64,000 nucleotides of DNA from Leishmania martiniquensis (taxonomy: Eukaryota > Euglenozoa > Kinetoplastea > Trypanosomatida > Trypanosomatidae). The translations under genes were made by a program, and so were the position numbers. A model generated the notes under the pieces. That model was not told the DNA's origin and made no database searches. It was given only the letters and a program-made list of their open reading frames with translations. The stretch is taken from contig NC_090171.1 of NCBI RefSeq assembly GCF_017916325.1, positions 698,501 to 762,500 on the forward strand, read 5' to 3'. This document shows, piece after piece, positions 46,547 to 56,702 of this stretch; positions within the stretch are counted from its first letter, which is position 1; each line of letters begins with the position of its first letter.

Positions 46547-49087
46547 TTACATGACAGTGCAGCCGCCTGAGTGACACTGAGCCATACTCTCCTTCTGTTG
46601 TTGCCTGGTGAGTGTGAGGGGCGAAGTGATTGACGTGCTGGACTCCTTAAAGGCACTCAGGTCTGTCGGCCGATCGCTTCCGCCTCGCTGCAGGAGGAGT
46701 GGCGATGACAGGGGCGCCGTCGCAGCCTGTTGCGCTCGCGAGGACTGCTGCCAAGACTTGGTGCTCGTTATGTCACTGCTAAGTGCTGCGGTGCTTGCCG
46801 TCATGCTTGTGTGTGTAAACCCTTTGAGAGACATGTCTCCATGACTCAGGGACACCTTCGCAGTCGATGGGGCATGGCTGTTGTGATTGCCTGTATGCCC
46901 AAGTAAACTCGGCGTGCCCGCGAGGGGCAAGCGCATTGCCGAGCCCTCAGCGCAGCCATCTTTTCGATTGCGTTGCAGGATTGGAGAAGAACTGAGCCCG
47001 CGGTCGGACACGCGCTTTGAGGACAACTTCCTGCCCATAGAGGACTTCCCCCTTCGCCGTGGACCGTCGCAGCTGTCAGAGTTGGCTATATCACCACTCT
47101 GCATTGTGTCCACTTCCTTCCACACTCGAGAGATTGGTCGCAGGAAAACGGCAGCACGAGCACCGCCTCCGCCGACCTCCCTGCGTGGCCTCGTTGCGGC
47201 GCTGGGGGCCGCTAGTAAAAGGGAGGTGTGGTCTTGTGTGATGGGGCCGGAGGTGGCAGTGCACTCGCCGCCTGCCGTATTAACTGCACCTTCGCAGTGC
47301 GGAGTTGTGGACACTTCCACCGCATTCGATGTGTCGCCGCTGGTCTCCCTATTCCCACTGCTAGATGTTGTTGCCCAGCGTGGGTTCAGCAGAGGACTCC
47401 TTTTAGACGTGTCCGCCGACATGGGCTTCCCAGCCTGCATCGATGTGCCAGACGCCGAGGCGCCGCCGACCTCAGATGGAAACGTCAGTTTGGCCCCTCC
47501 CGACAGCGACCCCTGCGGGCCTCCCCAGTTCGTCATGGCCTCTTTTCTAACCTCCCCGTACGGTGAGTGACTGGTCGGCGAGCACCACTGTGGCTCGCTG
47601 TCTGCTTCTTTTACGCCGCGCACAAGGCCTGCGCTGCAGACCTCGTGGCAGGCTCTCGCACCCTTTGCCTTTCCCTCTTTTTCACTGGCGATAGCGACTT
47701 CGCTGCCAACATCAACGCTGCAGAGGCCGGTGCTTTCATGTGGCGGCTTCCCGGTGCTGGGAGCCTGCAGCTCCGCCCAAGACGAGTTACCAGTCATCTG
47801 CCCCGCGTTGGAGAGACCACGACTGTTCCTGAAACTCGGGCTCTCCGTTGAGCCGCCGCCGCCGGAGCCGCTGAGGCCAGCGCTATACAAGGCGAGCATG
47901 TGCGGCATGAAGGAGCCACCAGAGCGCTCGCCAAGGTGGGATGTGTGCGACACGTTCGAGATGGTGCACGCGTGCAGAGCCGCAGGCAGCGGCGGTAACA
48001 GCTCGGTAGTGCTCTCAGACACGGCAGCGGCAGCATCACCCACACCGCTGCTACTTGGGGTCTGCGCCGCTGATAGCACTGCATTTCTGCACCCTTGTCG
48101 CTGAAGCCAAAGGTGCAGGAAAAGAGCCGCGCGCACCGCCACCCTTACCGCTTCGCCATTTGTGTTGGAAAGCTGAAAGAGCGGCAGACGTGCGGAAGCG
48201 CCGGGAGGGATGCTCGGCGCCGGGTGGGCGCTGCTGGACTTGCCGTCGATGGCACCATCGGGTTGGTGCTGCAGCAGCATCGGAGCCATCGTCGTCGGCG
48301 AGTGGCAAAAGCTGCTCTTCGCGGAAGAAGCGGGCGGATGGCGCTCATGAGCCGTCACCCCCTCTGTTGTCCCCTTCTTGGCGGATGCGTGGCTGTCCTC
48401 GCCTTCTGCGCCGCTGAGGAAAACTTTGTGGAAAATTTCATGAAAGGCGGTGAGAGAGCGCTTCGCTTTGGTCCCTTGTCGCTGCGGATGCTGTTGCGCC
48501 TTCTGTGGCGGCGCCTCCTTTGCCTTGTCGCGCTCCTCGTCGATCACGTAGCCAGCAGATTGAAGGCACTCTTTTGTGATGCTCTCTGCCTCCTCTGCGC
48601 TTGCCGGGTCTGCTGCCTCCCTTGTGTCTTTTTCTCCGTAGTGCGTTCCTACAACGAAGATGTGGGCCCTGTCAAAGTCGCCTGTCGTGGAGTAGAGCCG
48701 CGCCGGCCCCGCCGAGCCGCGTGCCTCGATGACCTCTCCCACCCAGCGGCGCAGATTCAGCAGTGTCTTGCGATGGTGCACCGAGTACACAAGGATGACA
48801 ACGTCGCACTTAGCCAAATATGCGGCACGGTGCTCGCGAAAGGATGGGGTGCTGCTGCAGTCCGTGAAAATGAGTCTATACGACTGCATGCCACACTGCT
48901 CGATGTGCGTGTAAGAGTCTAGCAACGTCGACTCATCGCTGGCCGATAGAGAAGGGCTTTCGTGGTGAAGGTATTGCCGCAGCAACGCTGTCTTACCGAC
49001 GTTCGCATCCCCGAGCAGCATCACACGGATTTCAGGCAAAAACGCGCTTTCATTCGCACTACACGGCATAAAGAAATCGCACACCAT
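46547..49087 (-). CDS. Large Ras/Miro-like GTPase with split G domain and C-terminal CaaX box
   Basis: An 846-residue protein. The G domain starts at once: IRVMLLGDANVGKTALLRQY with the P-loop GDANVGKT at residues 26-33. The G3 region is FTDCSSTPSFREH, with DCSS where DTAG is usual. CDVVILVYSVHHRKTLLNLRRWVGEV is the normal beta4-alpha3 segment. The G4 position reads FVVGTHYGEKD rather than NKxD. About 150 hydrophilic residues (roughly 150-300) then intervene before LFQLSNTNGEAVRVAVRAALFLHLW, which looks like G5 and the last helix. The rest (about 500 residues) is Ser/Gly/Thr-rich and probably disordered. The protein ends in Cys-Thr-Val-Met, a CaaX box with Met at X, which suits farnesylation. 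Hydrolysis may be altered because the G3 Gly/Gln are absent. It is probably a membrane-anchored atypical GTPase; partners are unknown. Confidence 0.78.
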   Translation of the reverse strand: MVCDFFMPCSANESAFLPEIRVMLLGDANVGKTALLRQYLHHESPSLSASDESTLLDSYTHIEQCGMQSYRLIFTDCSSTPSFREHRAAYLAKCDVVILVYSVHHRKTLLNLRRWVGEVIEARGSAGPARLYSTTGDFDRAHIFVVGTHYGEKDTREAADPASAEEAESITKECLQSAGYVIDEERDKAKEAPPQKAQQHPQRQGTKAKRSLTAFHEIFHKVFLSGAEGEDSHASAKKGTTEGVTAHERHPPASSAKSSFCHSPTTMAPMLLQHQPDGAIDGKSSSAHPAPSIPPGASARLPLFQLSNTNGEAVRVAVRAALFLHLWLQRQGCRNAVLSAAQTPSSSGVGDAAAAVSESTTELLPPLPAALHACTISNVSHTSHLGERSGGSFMPHMLALYSAGLSGSGGGGSTESPSFRNSRGLSNAGQMTGNSSWAELQAPSTGKPPHESTGLCSVDVGSEVAIASEKEGKAKGARACHEVCSAGLVRGVKEADSEPQWCSPTSHSPYGEVRKEAMTNWGGPQGSLSGGAKLTFPSEVGGASASGTSMQAGKPMSADTSKRSPLLNPRWATTSSSGNRETSGDTSNAVEVSTTPHCEGAVNTAGGECTATSGPITQDHTSLLLAAPSAATRPRREVGGGGARAAVFLRPISRVWKEVDTMQSGDIANSDSCDGPRRRGKSSMGRKLSSKRVSDRGLSSSPILQRNRKDGCAEGSAMRLPLAGTPSLLGHTGNHNSHAPSTAKVSLSHGDMSLKGFTHTSMTASTAALSSDITSTKSWQQSSRAQQAATAPLSSPLLLQRGGSDRPTDLSAFKESSTSITSPLTLTRQQQKESMAQCHSGGCTVM

Positions 49088-50241
49088 GTTTTTCTGTGCT
49101 AATAAAGGGCCGCCACGGCGCGCCGCTTATCCGATTCAGAGAACCTCGCCGCGCTCAGCCTTCGGCGCTGCAGCTCCTGCGAAGCGTCCTTGTCGACTTG
49201 CAGCTCTCGCGCAGGCAAGAAGAGGAATGCTCCGGTAGTTTGTGCTTACTGCGCCGATTCGCCAAGACGATGTTGCGCATCCAAAGTGAGGAGACACACA
49301 GACACACACAAACGCAGCAAAACGTAGAGGCAGAGGAGATCGTTGTCGCAGCTGATAACGGAGTTGGCGGTGGGGAAGTGGACGACGGCTGAGAGAAGAC
49401 CGTAAAGGCTGCGCATGCATGACGCAAGCGAGGCCCCGTCCCTGTAAATAGAGCAAAAAAAAGAATCCCACCCTGCACGTATGCGCTTATGGTACGCGTC
49501 TCTGAGGGGAGGGGAAGAGAGCAACAGAGGGAGGGGGATAGCCCCGTTACGAGCACAGTGCAGCCGCAGCGGGGAGTTGCCTATCACCCCAACGCGCACA
49601 CGTTCGTTTCGCGACCACAGAAGAGAAGCACAACCGCAGCAGAGGGAAGAAGAAGAGATTGGGTGCAGCTGCGTGCATTTGTGAGCAAGTGCGCAATGAA
49701 CTGCCTGTACTGCCGGGCAAAATCGTGCGGCGCTATGATATCACTGCAGCGCGTTCTCCTGTGGGCCCCCTCCCGCGCGCCTCTTGGTGGAACTGCGCTC
49801 AGCTTTTCCTGTCACTTGACTCGGCTACACCCTTTCCCCTCATCCGGGGTCACTGCACTCGCTGCGCGGGGCAAGTGTGCGGTAAGGATACCGCTCTTGC
49901 GTGGTGAGCGCAGCGCATGACTGGAAAGGGAAACACCCATCCCTCCCCTCACCATCACGAAGGTAGTCGCGCAGCAACGCAGCTTCTCCTACGGCCAAGT
50001 GATGCGGCCATATGAAATTTTTTTTGCTTCGGCTCCTCCTCAGATTCCGCCCGACGTCGCCTGCCAGCAGAACAACTTCATGTACGCCGACAAAACATTA
50101 CGCAGATCAACAGGCAGACACGGATGAAGAAGGGCCGGTCCTCTTCCCTCTAAAAAAAAAGGCCAGGAGAGCCTCGTCGCCGTGATGAGGTGCCATAGCT
50201 GCACCGCTGGCTCCTACTGTGCGCTCCCCTTCCCCCTCGCC
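49088..50241. other. Intergenic region between the 924-residue gene and the GTPase gene
   Basis: About 1.15 kb. Pyrimidine-rich transcript-strand segments occur around 49203-49226 and 49499-49545, suitable for trans-splicing of the GTPase mRNA. No gene is seen. Confidence 0.6.
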
Positions 50242-53016
50242 TCATCTGTTGTAGTCCCGCGTTAGCTCCTGTACACCGGCCCGAAGGTAGCTCAGCAGCG
50301 TCTCTAGGTACACCTCGCTTGTCCAGTCGCGGCGCAGGCGCGTTCGCCAGTCTTGCAGCTTGCGTCGCCGCCGGGGGGACTCGTGTGCCTCGTTGGAGTC
50401 TGTGTACACAAACTGCGCAGCGTCGCGCGCCATGACCTCCTCCACGTACAAGACCGAGGGGCACGCAAGCACCTCAGACTGGGCACTGCACGCCGCAGTG
50501 GTCCACACACGGTCCCACCACGCAGCCACGGCGCTAGGGGCAACGGAAGGCTGGCTTGAAAAGCTGCCAAAACGCCGCACACCGTAGCGTTTCACGTCCG
50601 CGAGGGGGTAGCCGACAAAGCGCCGCCAGAGACTCCCGTCACGGCTGCGCGCGTACAGCTCGCAGCTCCGCGACAAGGTAAGATAGGTCCGAATCATCGC
50701 TCGCAAGTAGAAAAGGCGCCGCAACGGAGATGCGTTGTCGTCTGGCACCAGGTGCTGCGTTGCCCTCTCCAGTCGCTCAACCGCTTCACTAAGTGTTCGA
50801 TGGTGCAGCCGCACCACCGCGTCCGCGTCCAGCGAGGCGGGCGCGATCTGGTACAGCGCCTGCAAGTCCGTGACGGTGCTTGCGTATGTTTGGGCAAACT
50901 GAGTCTCGGCAGCGGCCGAGTCGACGCGCGCCACCGTTGAGAGGGCGTAGCGAGGCTGCAATGCCACGAGGGGCGACGCCACTGCTACCACGCACCACAC
51001 ACAAGCCAGCGCAGACAGAAGAGCGACAGTAAGTCGAGACGCACACGCCACAGCGCGCCACGTCGGCGAGGGTGACATAGACGACGCGAATGGCCGCGGC
51101 GGCCACGCATCTGTCACATGCACATGCGCGTTCACGCCCTGGGGACCAGAAGTGGATGTAGCCATCCTTTCACCGGCTAGAGCGAAAGCACCAGATGCAA
51201 TTCGTGAGGATGCGGAGCGCCCCACCTCCTTCGGCAGTGGCAGCTGCCGATCCAGAGGTGAAGAAGGTAGGGCACGGGCGACAAAGAGCTCCATAACGTT
51301 GCCAGCAGCCGCACGAGCCCTTGGTGGGTGTTGCTGCGCCTGTTCCAGCGTCGCCGCGTTGGCCCCGTGGCTGTCGCGATTGCGTTGAGTGCGCGGCGCT
51401 GAAGGCCGATGTCCACGCTGAAGCCGCCGCCTTATCGCTTGCTCTTCCTCATCCGGCAAGATGGATGAAAGATTGGGGTCCATCACGGCGGCACTCCTCC
51501 GCGGCATGCACTCGCCCTCCGTGTCTCCAGCGGTGCCACGTCCGCTGGACGAGATGCGACTTGGTGCCACGGTGCTAGAAGCGGCGGCTGTGCTGGCGGA
51601 GGTCAGGCTCGAGTGGGCGGTGCTGCGCGAGGAAGAGACGATACCTGCCAGAGACTCGCTCAGCGAGGACACCTGTGCAAACCGCACATCGTATGGTCCG
51701 CGGAGAGCCACTCTGCCACCGCACTCGCCCACCCCCCCGAGACCCTCCTCAGCGCCAAGACGTCGCTGAAGCCGCGAGTCCGCCCACATCTCGTCCACTC
51801 CCGTCACGGGTGGAGAGGAACGACGAGACAGCGATGCACTGGCATCTTCGTTATCAACGCCATCGAGTACAGCTGAGTCGGGACGGATGGTGGTGCGAGG
51901 CCGCCCAGGCAGCTCCGTGCCACGGCCCCTGCGTCGCCACTCATCAGAAGCCGATGCCGCGGATTGTCGGCTCTCCAGAAGGGAAGAACGCGTGGCCGCA
52001 TCGCGAAGAGACAGCGATGACGGTGCAAAATCTTTGCACCTTAGCCCCACAGCCCCAGGCGCACAGCCGGTGCCGCCGCTACCCTCCTCCACGAAGGAAG
52101 GGACAGATTCCCCGTCAAGCACGATGGAGCTAAGTCTTCCCCAAGGCGATAGAAGCGGGGGGGACGAGCTGCTGGAGGTGGGCTGCTGCTTTAGTTCCGG
52201 GCCTGGCCGTGGCCCGACAGTCTCCGACGCAGACTGCCTGATGTGTGACAGGCGCCTTCGAAGGGTGGCACTGGCCGGCGATAGGAATCCTTGCGCGGCT
52301 CGAGCCAGCCGCATTGGGGTCCTCAGAAACGCTGATGGAGTGTGAGTCGCCGCGTCACCCCCGGGACCCCTCTCCCGTTCTTCCCGTATAAAAAGCGGAG
52401 TGGAGGTGAGCACAAGATGGTCTCTTCGGGCGGGCGTTGCTATTGACCCCACGAGAGAGGGTGGAGAAACCTTCACCTCACGCGTGTCGCGGCCAGGTGA
52501 ACTGGGAAGAAGCGCCGACGCAAGGTCGTATGTTAGCGTCCGACTAGTTCCACTCGACGCGGAGGACGTGGAGGAGGCCGGTACGGCGGCGGTGCCGTCT
52601 ACTGCGGCCTCGTTACAGTGGCAGCTGCCCCTCTGCTGGTTGTCGACCATCCAACTCTCCCCCTTGACGACGCGGCCCCGCTTCGTTCCTGGTGGTAGCC
52701 TTGCTTTCGTCTGAAGCTCGTGCGAGCTGGGAGGAGCACGAAAGGAAGATGAGCGTGTCAGCGGCACGCTGACCACCGCAGCAGCAGTCATATTGTCCCG
52801 GGCCATCGGCGCCGCGACGGCAACCCCTCGCCTCTTGCGTGGTGGACTCTGCAGAGCGTCCGCTGTTTGCATCTCATGCTGGCCTTTGGTAGGGCGACGG
52901 CTACCGAGAGAGTGTGGGGCAACGCACGTGAAGGAAGAGGCGGCTCTGGTGCTTGAAAGAATGGCAGAGGACAAAAGCGGTGGCGAAGCAATCACACTGG
53001 GATCACGCCGTCTCAT
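50242..53016 (-). CDS. Single-pass membrane protein with long disordered N-terminus, function unknown
   Basis: A 924-codon frame from MRRRDPSVIAS (53016); MQTADALQSPP at 52872 is an alternative start. The first ~640 residues are Ser/Arg/Pro/Gly-rich and without predicted fold, containing many RxxS-type motifs and a basic PRKRRG patch. One hydrophobic segment at about residues 660-684 (LTVALLSALACVWCVVAVAS) is followed by a ~240-residue folded-looking helical C-terminal domain with conserved-style aromatics (FYLRAMIRTYLTLSRSCELY, WRRFVGYPLADVKRYG, WWDRVWTTAACSAQSE) and a basic end (RRRRKLQDWRTRLRRDW). There is no signal peptide, so a type II orientation or nuclear-envelope/ER location is plausible. 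I recognise no family. The long disordered arm would face the cytoplasm or nucleoplasm. Confidence 0.65.
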   Translation of the reverse strand: MRRRDPSVIASPPLLSSAILSSTRAASSFTCVAPHSLGSRRPTKGQHEMQTADALQSPPRKRRGVAVAAPMARDNMTAAAVVSVPLTRSSSFRAPPSSHELQTKARLPPGTKRGRVVKGESWMVDNQQRGSCHCNEAAVDGTAAVPASSTSSASSGTSRTLTYDLASALLPSSPGRDTREVKVSPPSLVGSIATPARRDHLVLTSTPLFIREERERGPGGDAATHTPSAFLRTPMRLARAAQGFLSPASATLRRRLSHIRQSASETVGPRPGPELKQQPTSSSSSPPLLSPWGRLSSIVLDGESVPSFVEEGSGGTGCAPGAVGLRCKDFAPSSLSLRDAATRSSLLESRQSAASASDEWRRRGRGTELPGRPRTTIRPDSAVLDGVDNEDASASLSRRSSPPVTGVDEMWADSRLQRRLGAEEGLGGVGECGGRVALRGPYDVRFAQVSSLSESLAGIVSSSRSTAHSSLTSASTAAASSTVAPSRISSSGRGTAGDTEGECMPRRSAAVMDPNLSSILPDEEEQAIRRRLQRGHRPSAPRTQRNRDSHGANAATLEQAQQHPPRARAAAGNVMELFVARALPSSPLDRQLPLPKEVGRSASSRIASGAFALAGERMATSTSGPQGVNAHVHVTDAWPPRPFASSMSPSPTWRAVACASRLTVALLSALACVWCVVAVASPLVALQPRYALSTVARVDSAAAETQFAQTYASTVTDLQALYQIAPASLDADAVVRLHHRTLSEAVERLERATQHLVPDDNASPLRRLFYLRAMIRTYLTLSRSCELYARSRDGSLWRRFVGYPLADVKRYGVRRFGSFSSQPSVAPSAVAAWWDRVWTTAACSAQSEVLACPSVLYVEEVMARDAAQFVYTDSNEAHESPRRRRKLQDWRTRLRRDWTSEVYLETLLSYLRAGVQELTRDYNR

Positions 53017-54728
53017 ACCCGAACGGTAAGCAGAGGCGGAGGCGCCGTAAGACTAGGAGAGGGTCAAAGAAAAAGAGCGGACTGACGCTAGACCTCACTG
53101 CCAAGGCGAGACAGACGGTAAGGCCCCTCCGCTATCGAGAGGCGCTGTTGAAAGCTCACGGGTGTCGCAGTAAGGGTATGGAGGGTAACGCGGAGTCATG
53201 CGAAGTCGGATCGTCGTGGGGTGGCCTGTCGTGCGGGCGCTCGCCAGGTGGAGACAGCCTATCGGAGGAGTAAGGCACTTGGGGCCATGTAGACGCCACC
53301 AGTGCAGAAAGGAAAGCCGAGATAGGCCCGCCCAAAAAATACGTCGCACACGCATACACGCAGCTGTCGACGACGTCTATCCTTCGTCGTGCTTACCCAT
53401 GTGAAGTCTGTGAGACGGTGCTTCTATGTACGTGTGAGTGTGGATTCAATAGAGGGAGGCAATGCCAAGGTCCGCTGCTGTTGGGAGAGGGTGCGAGACA
53501 CCACCTCGCTCGTGTCGCTGTTCTTATTGTGTTTCTTCTACCGCTTGCTGCCTTCTTTTCCGTCCCCACCCCCAACTCATACCCACACCGCTGCACGTCC
53601 CCTCTTTGTCAGAGCTGTGGTGGTGAGGTGTGTGCGCTTTTTCTTTGCTTTGAGGGAGTTGTCTCTGCTGCACGTGTATGATGTGTGAAGCGGGCTTCTT
53701 TCCAGCGGCGCCGCGGGAGGCGCGCGCATTGGGAAAAAAGGGACCATGCATGTGCGCCCACAGACACACACACACACACACACGCCATCGTGATGTGGGG
53801 AATGGATCGGAAGTCCGCGGGGAAAGGGAAAGAGAGAGGTGATTGGGAAGAAAGGAGAGATGCTCAGAAAGCGTAAGAGAGCGGAACCTCTGTTTTTTTT
53901 GTCTTTTGTCCGTCATTGCAAAAAAAAAAATTCCCACCCTCTTTCGCCCTCCTCCACGGTGTAAGCGGCAAGCGAGGCGCCAAAATAGCGCGCCGCCTCC
54001 CGCGCGCTTCTGCTGTGCACGAGGTGGAGCAGAGCGACGCAATGCACCGCGTTCTTCCCCACATGTCAGGGCGTGCGCGCGCATGACGCTCCGTTTGCTA
54101 GCGAACGCTTCAGAAGCAAAAAGGAGGAGACGGAGGAGGACCGCGGCGGCCGCGGAGGGGGCGGGCACTACCGTGGATTACCGCCACGTGGGAGAGAGTC
54201 ACAAGCAGCACAGATATCCCGCTATTTTCGCTCTGCGCGCCAGTCGAGCCCACCACCGCCGCAGCTGCGCAGCGGGAGAAGTCCCCATCTCTTTCGCCTC
54301 CCCCCTCACGGCGCTGGTTTCGTCTTCGGTTTTCTCGCACACCCCATGAGCGCCCGCCCCCTCCGCTCGCACTTGCGCGAGTGCGTGTGTGTATGCGTGG
54401 CTTTGTAGGGGGAAGGGAAGGCAGTTCATATATATGTGTGTATGTGTGTTTTAAACGTCTTTAGGAAGCGAAGAAGGCATCAGCGCCCGCCTCCCTCCTC
54501 CTCTCCCCTCTCTGGGGCCTCTTCCTTTCGTGTGCGGTGCCGCGTCAGGTCCCTTCATGGCGCAAAGAGGAGGAGACGGCCACGTGCTTAGTAGCCGCGC
54601 CGGTGCGTCGTCTATCTGTGTCTGTGTGTGCACAAGGCCCGGCGAATACGAATATTTAAAAAAATGCACACGCATCGAGGAAAGACCACACTCGGCTGCG
54701 CGTGCTCTTCCCTCACCCCACCCCCGCA
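53017..54728. other. Intergenic region between HAS1 and the 924-residue gene
   Basis: About 1.7 kb. It includes a (CA)n run at 53765-53783, a run of A at about 53921-53930 and a (TA/TG)n patch near 54427-54450. No credible gene is seen; the 214-codon minus frame at 53524-54168 is domain-free and low complexity. Confidence 0.6.
53765..53783. repeat. (CA)n microsatellite
   Basis: An uninterrupted CA run in intergenic DNA. Confidence 0.85.
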
Positions 54729-56702
54729 TCACCACTCGCCACTGATGTTCTGATGTCGCTTGCTCAGCGACTTCTCGTTTACGTTGCGCCGCTTTGCGTC
54801 CTTGGTGTGGCGCATGGCACTAAACTCGTGTCGCGACTTCTTGCTCATGTGAGCGGCGGATTGCGAGAGGTCCATCTTGATGGGCGGTGGTTCACTCAGC
54901 GCGAACCCACGCGCCACCGCCGCAAGGTCCAGGTTTTGGATGTTGAATACGTTCTTCAGCTGGCAGCTGCTATAGCTCAGCAGGTAGCCCTCGTACGCCT
55001 GCCGCGCCGACGTGCGCAGGTAGTAGTTCGAGCCCACTAGCTGCTCCAGCTGCGCCTGCACGTTTGCCTTCATCTTTGTCAAATCAAACACGTACTCGTT
55101 CACCTTCACCTTGGCATCATCGTAGAGGTACTTGAGAAACAGTTCCTCCTGCGGTAGCAGAAACATGAGCGCGTTGCCGCCGCGCCCGGCTCGCGCGGTT
55201 CGGCCGACACGGTGCACGTACTTCACCGGATCATCCGGGGGGTCGAACTGCACGATCCAGTCCACCTCAGGAATGTCGAGACCACGCGCCGCGACATCGG
55301 TGGTAAAGAGCACTCCACTCGGCGCATTGCAAAACTGCATGTACGTCGCGGAGCGCTGATGCTGCTTTTGTTTGCCGTGGAAGGCGATACACGGCACGTC
55401 GATGTAGTTGAATAATTCGCAGTGGAAGCTGACACTGTTGCGACTGCTGAAGAAGACAATAACCTTCTTCTTCAAATTCTTTTTGACAAAGTGGTACAGC
55501 ACGAGTAGCCGCTGCTCGCTCGCGCACACGACGTAGCCCTGCTCCAGCGTATCCACGGTGGCTTTGTCCCTCCTGCTCTTCATGGAGATGAACATCGGCG
55601 CCTTGTGAAATGAGATCCGTGCGAGCTGCTCCACGCGCGTCGTCTGAGTGGCCGAAAACAAAAACGTCTGCCGGTTTTTGGGCAGCAAGGCCACGATCTC
55701 GCGCATGTCCTCCTCAAAGCCGTTGTCGAGCACACGATCTGCCTCGTCCACAGCTAGCAGCAGCAGGTTCTTTGTGTGCCAATCGGCTGTCAGCTTCAAG
55801 TGGTCCAGAAGGCGACCCGGGGAGGCCACCACGATCATGACACCGTTGGCGAGCTTAAAGCCTTCCTGGTTGCGGCTCTGGCCGCCGATGCAACACAAGA
55901 ACGTGATAGAGCCGTTGAAGTGCTTCAGCAGCCTCAGCAGCACGCCCTCAATCTGCAGGCAGAGCTCACGGGTAGGGCCGATGACGATGGCAGCCGTGCC
56001 GTTGCTGGGTCGAAAGCCGGAGCGGCAGACGATCTCGACAATCGGGATCAAAAAGGCTAATGTCTTCCCTGCACCGGTCTTCGCCTCAGCGAGGAGGTCG
56101 CACCCCTGTAGCGCAGCGGGAATGCAGCGAGACTGAATCGGCGTGAGCTCCTTGAACTGGAACTCATGCTCCAGTGCAGACACTATGTGGGGGTTCAACT
56201 GCAGTGACTTGTAGTCCGTGACGGCAGAAATGGACCTCGTTAGCTCCTTGCTCTGCCGTGTCGTGCTCGCGGCTACGGAGTCAGCCGGCGAAGATGACGC
56301 AGCAGGGGACGCAGAGGGGAGCCGAGACGATGTCTCCCCTCCCTCAGCTGCGCCGGGCTTGAGGGGGTGGTGATGCCGGCGCACACTGGGCGTGACAGCA
56401 TCCGCGCCCACCTCGCCGTCGTCGTCCTCACGGCTCCGCTTCTCAGGACGCTTGGTCGGCGCTATCTTCGACGCGGAGTCCTGAGCCTCTTCCACGGCAT
56501 TCATTTCACCGTCACCGTCGACCACCTCGGCGAGCCCGTCGAGCGGCTCTCTATCGAAGCCCTTTGCGGCAGCTTCTCGTGCGGCCTTGCTTCGATGGTG
56601 GCGAATGCGGCGGCGCTTCGTTGAGGGCTGCTCGGCGGCATCAATAGCGGCGCTTTCGCTGTGGGCCCCCACTGAGGACGCCGCAGGTGCCCTCGCCGAC
56701 AT
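54729..56702 (-). CDS. HAS1: DEAD-box RNA helicase, Has1/DDX18 type
   Basis: A 657-residue protein with a charged N-terminal extension of about 170 residues rich in Lys, Glu and Ser (KRRRIRHHRSKAAREAAAKG). Helicase motifs in order: Q motif FKELTPIQSRCIPAA; motif I AEAKTGAGKT; Ia PTRELCLQIEG; Ib SPGRLLDHLK; II VDEADRVLD; III FSATQTTRVEQLARIS; IV KKVIVFFSSRNSVSF; V TTDVAARGLDIPEVDWI; VI VHRVGRTARAG. The DPPDDPVKYVHRVGRTAR string and the C-terminal block YYLRTSARQAYEGYLLSYSS followed by KNVFNIQNLDL and GFALSEPP are hallmarks of Has1/DDX18. Has1 acts in the nucleolus in both ribosomal subunit pathways, including release of snoRNAs. The gene lies directly downstream of a second nucleolar DEAD-box gene. 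Confidence 0.92.
   Translation of the reverse strand: MSARAPAASSVGAHSESAAIDAAEQPSTKRRRIRHHRSKAAREAAAKGFDREPLDGLAEVVDGDGEMNAVEEAQDSASKIAPTKRPEKRSREDDDGEVGADAVTPSVRRHHHPLKPGAAEGGETSSRLPSASPAASSSPADSVAASTTRQSKELTRSISAVTDYKSLQLNPHIVSALEHEFQFKELTPIQSRCIPAALQGCDLLAEAKTGAGKTLAFLIPIVEIVCRSGFRPSNGTAAIVIGPTRELCLQIEGVLLRLLKHFNGSITFLCCIGGQSRNQEGFKLANGVMIVVASPGRLLDHLKLTADWHTKNLLLLAVDEADRVLDNGFEEDMREIVALLPKNRQTFLFSATQTTRVEQLARISFHKAPMFISMKSRRDKATVDTLEQGYVVCASEQRLLVLYHFVKKNLKKKVIVFFSSRNSVSFHCELFNYIDVPCIAFHGKQKQHQRSATYMQFCNAPSGVLFTTDVAARGLDIPEVDWIVQFDPPDDPVKYVHRVGRTARAGRGGNALMFLLPQEELFLKYLYDDAKVKVNEYVFDLTKMKANVQAQLEQLVGSNYYLRTSARQAYEGYLLSYSSCQLKNVFNIQNLDLAAVARGFALSEPPPIKMDLSQSAAHMSKKSRHEFSAMRHTKDAKRRNVNEKSLSKRHQNISGEW

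Noticed and set aside
53524..54168. 214-codon minus-strand open frame between the membrane protein gene and HAS1
   Set aside because: It contains a (CA)n-derived Val-Cys run and has no domain or consistent codon use.
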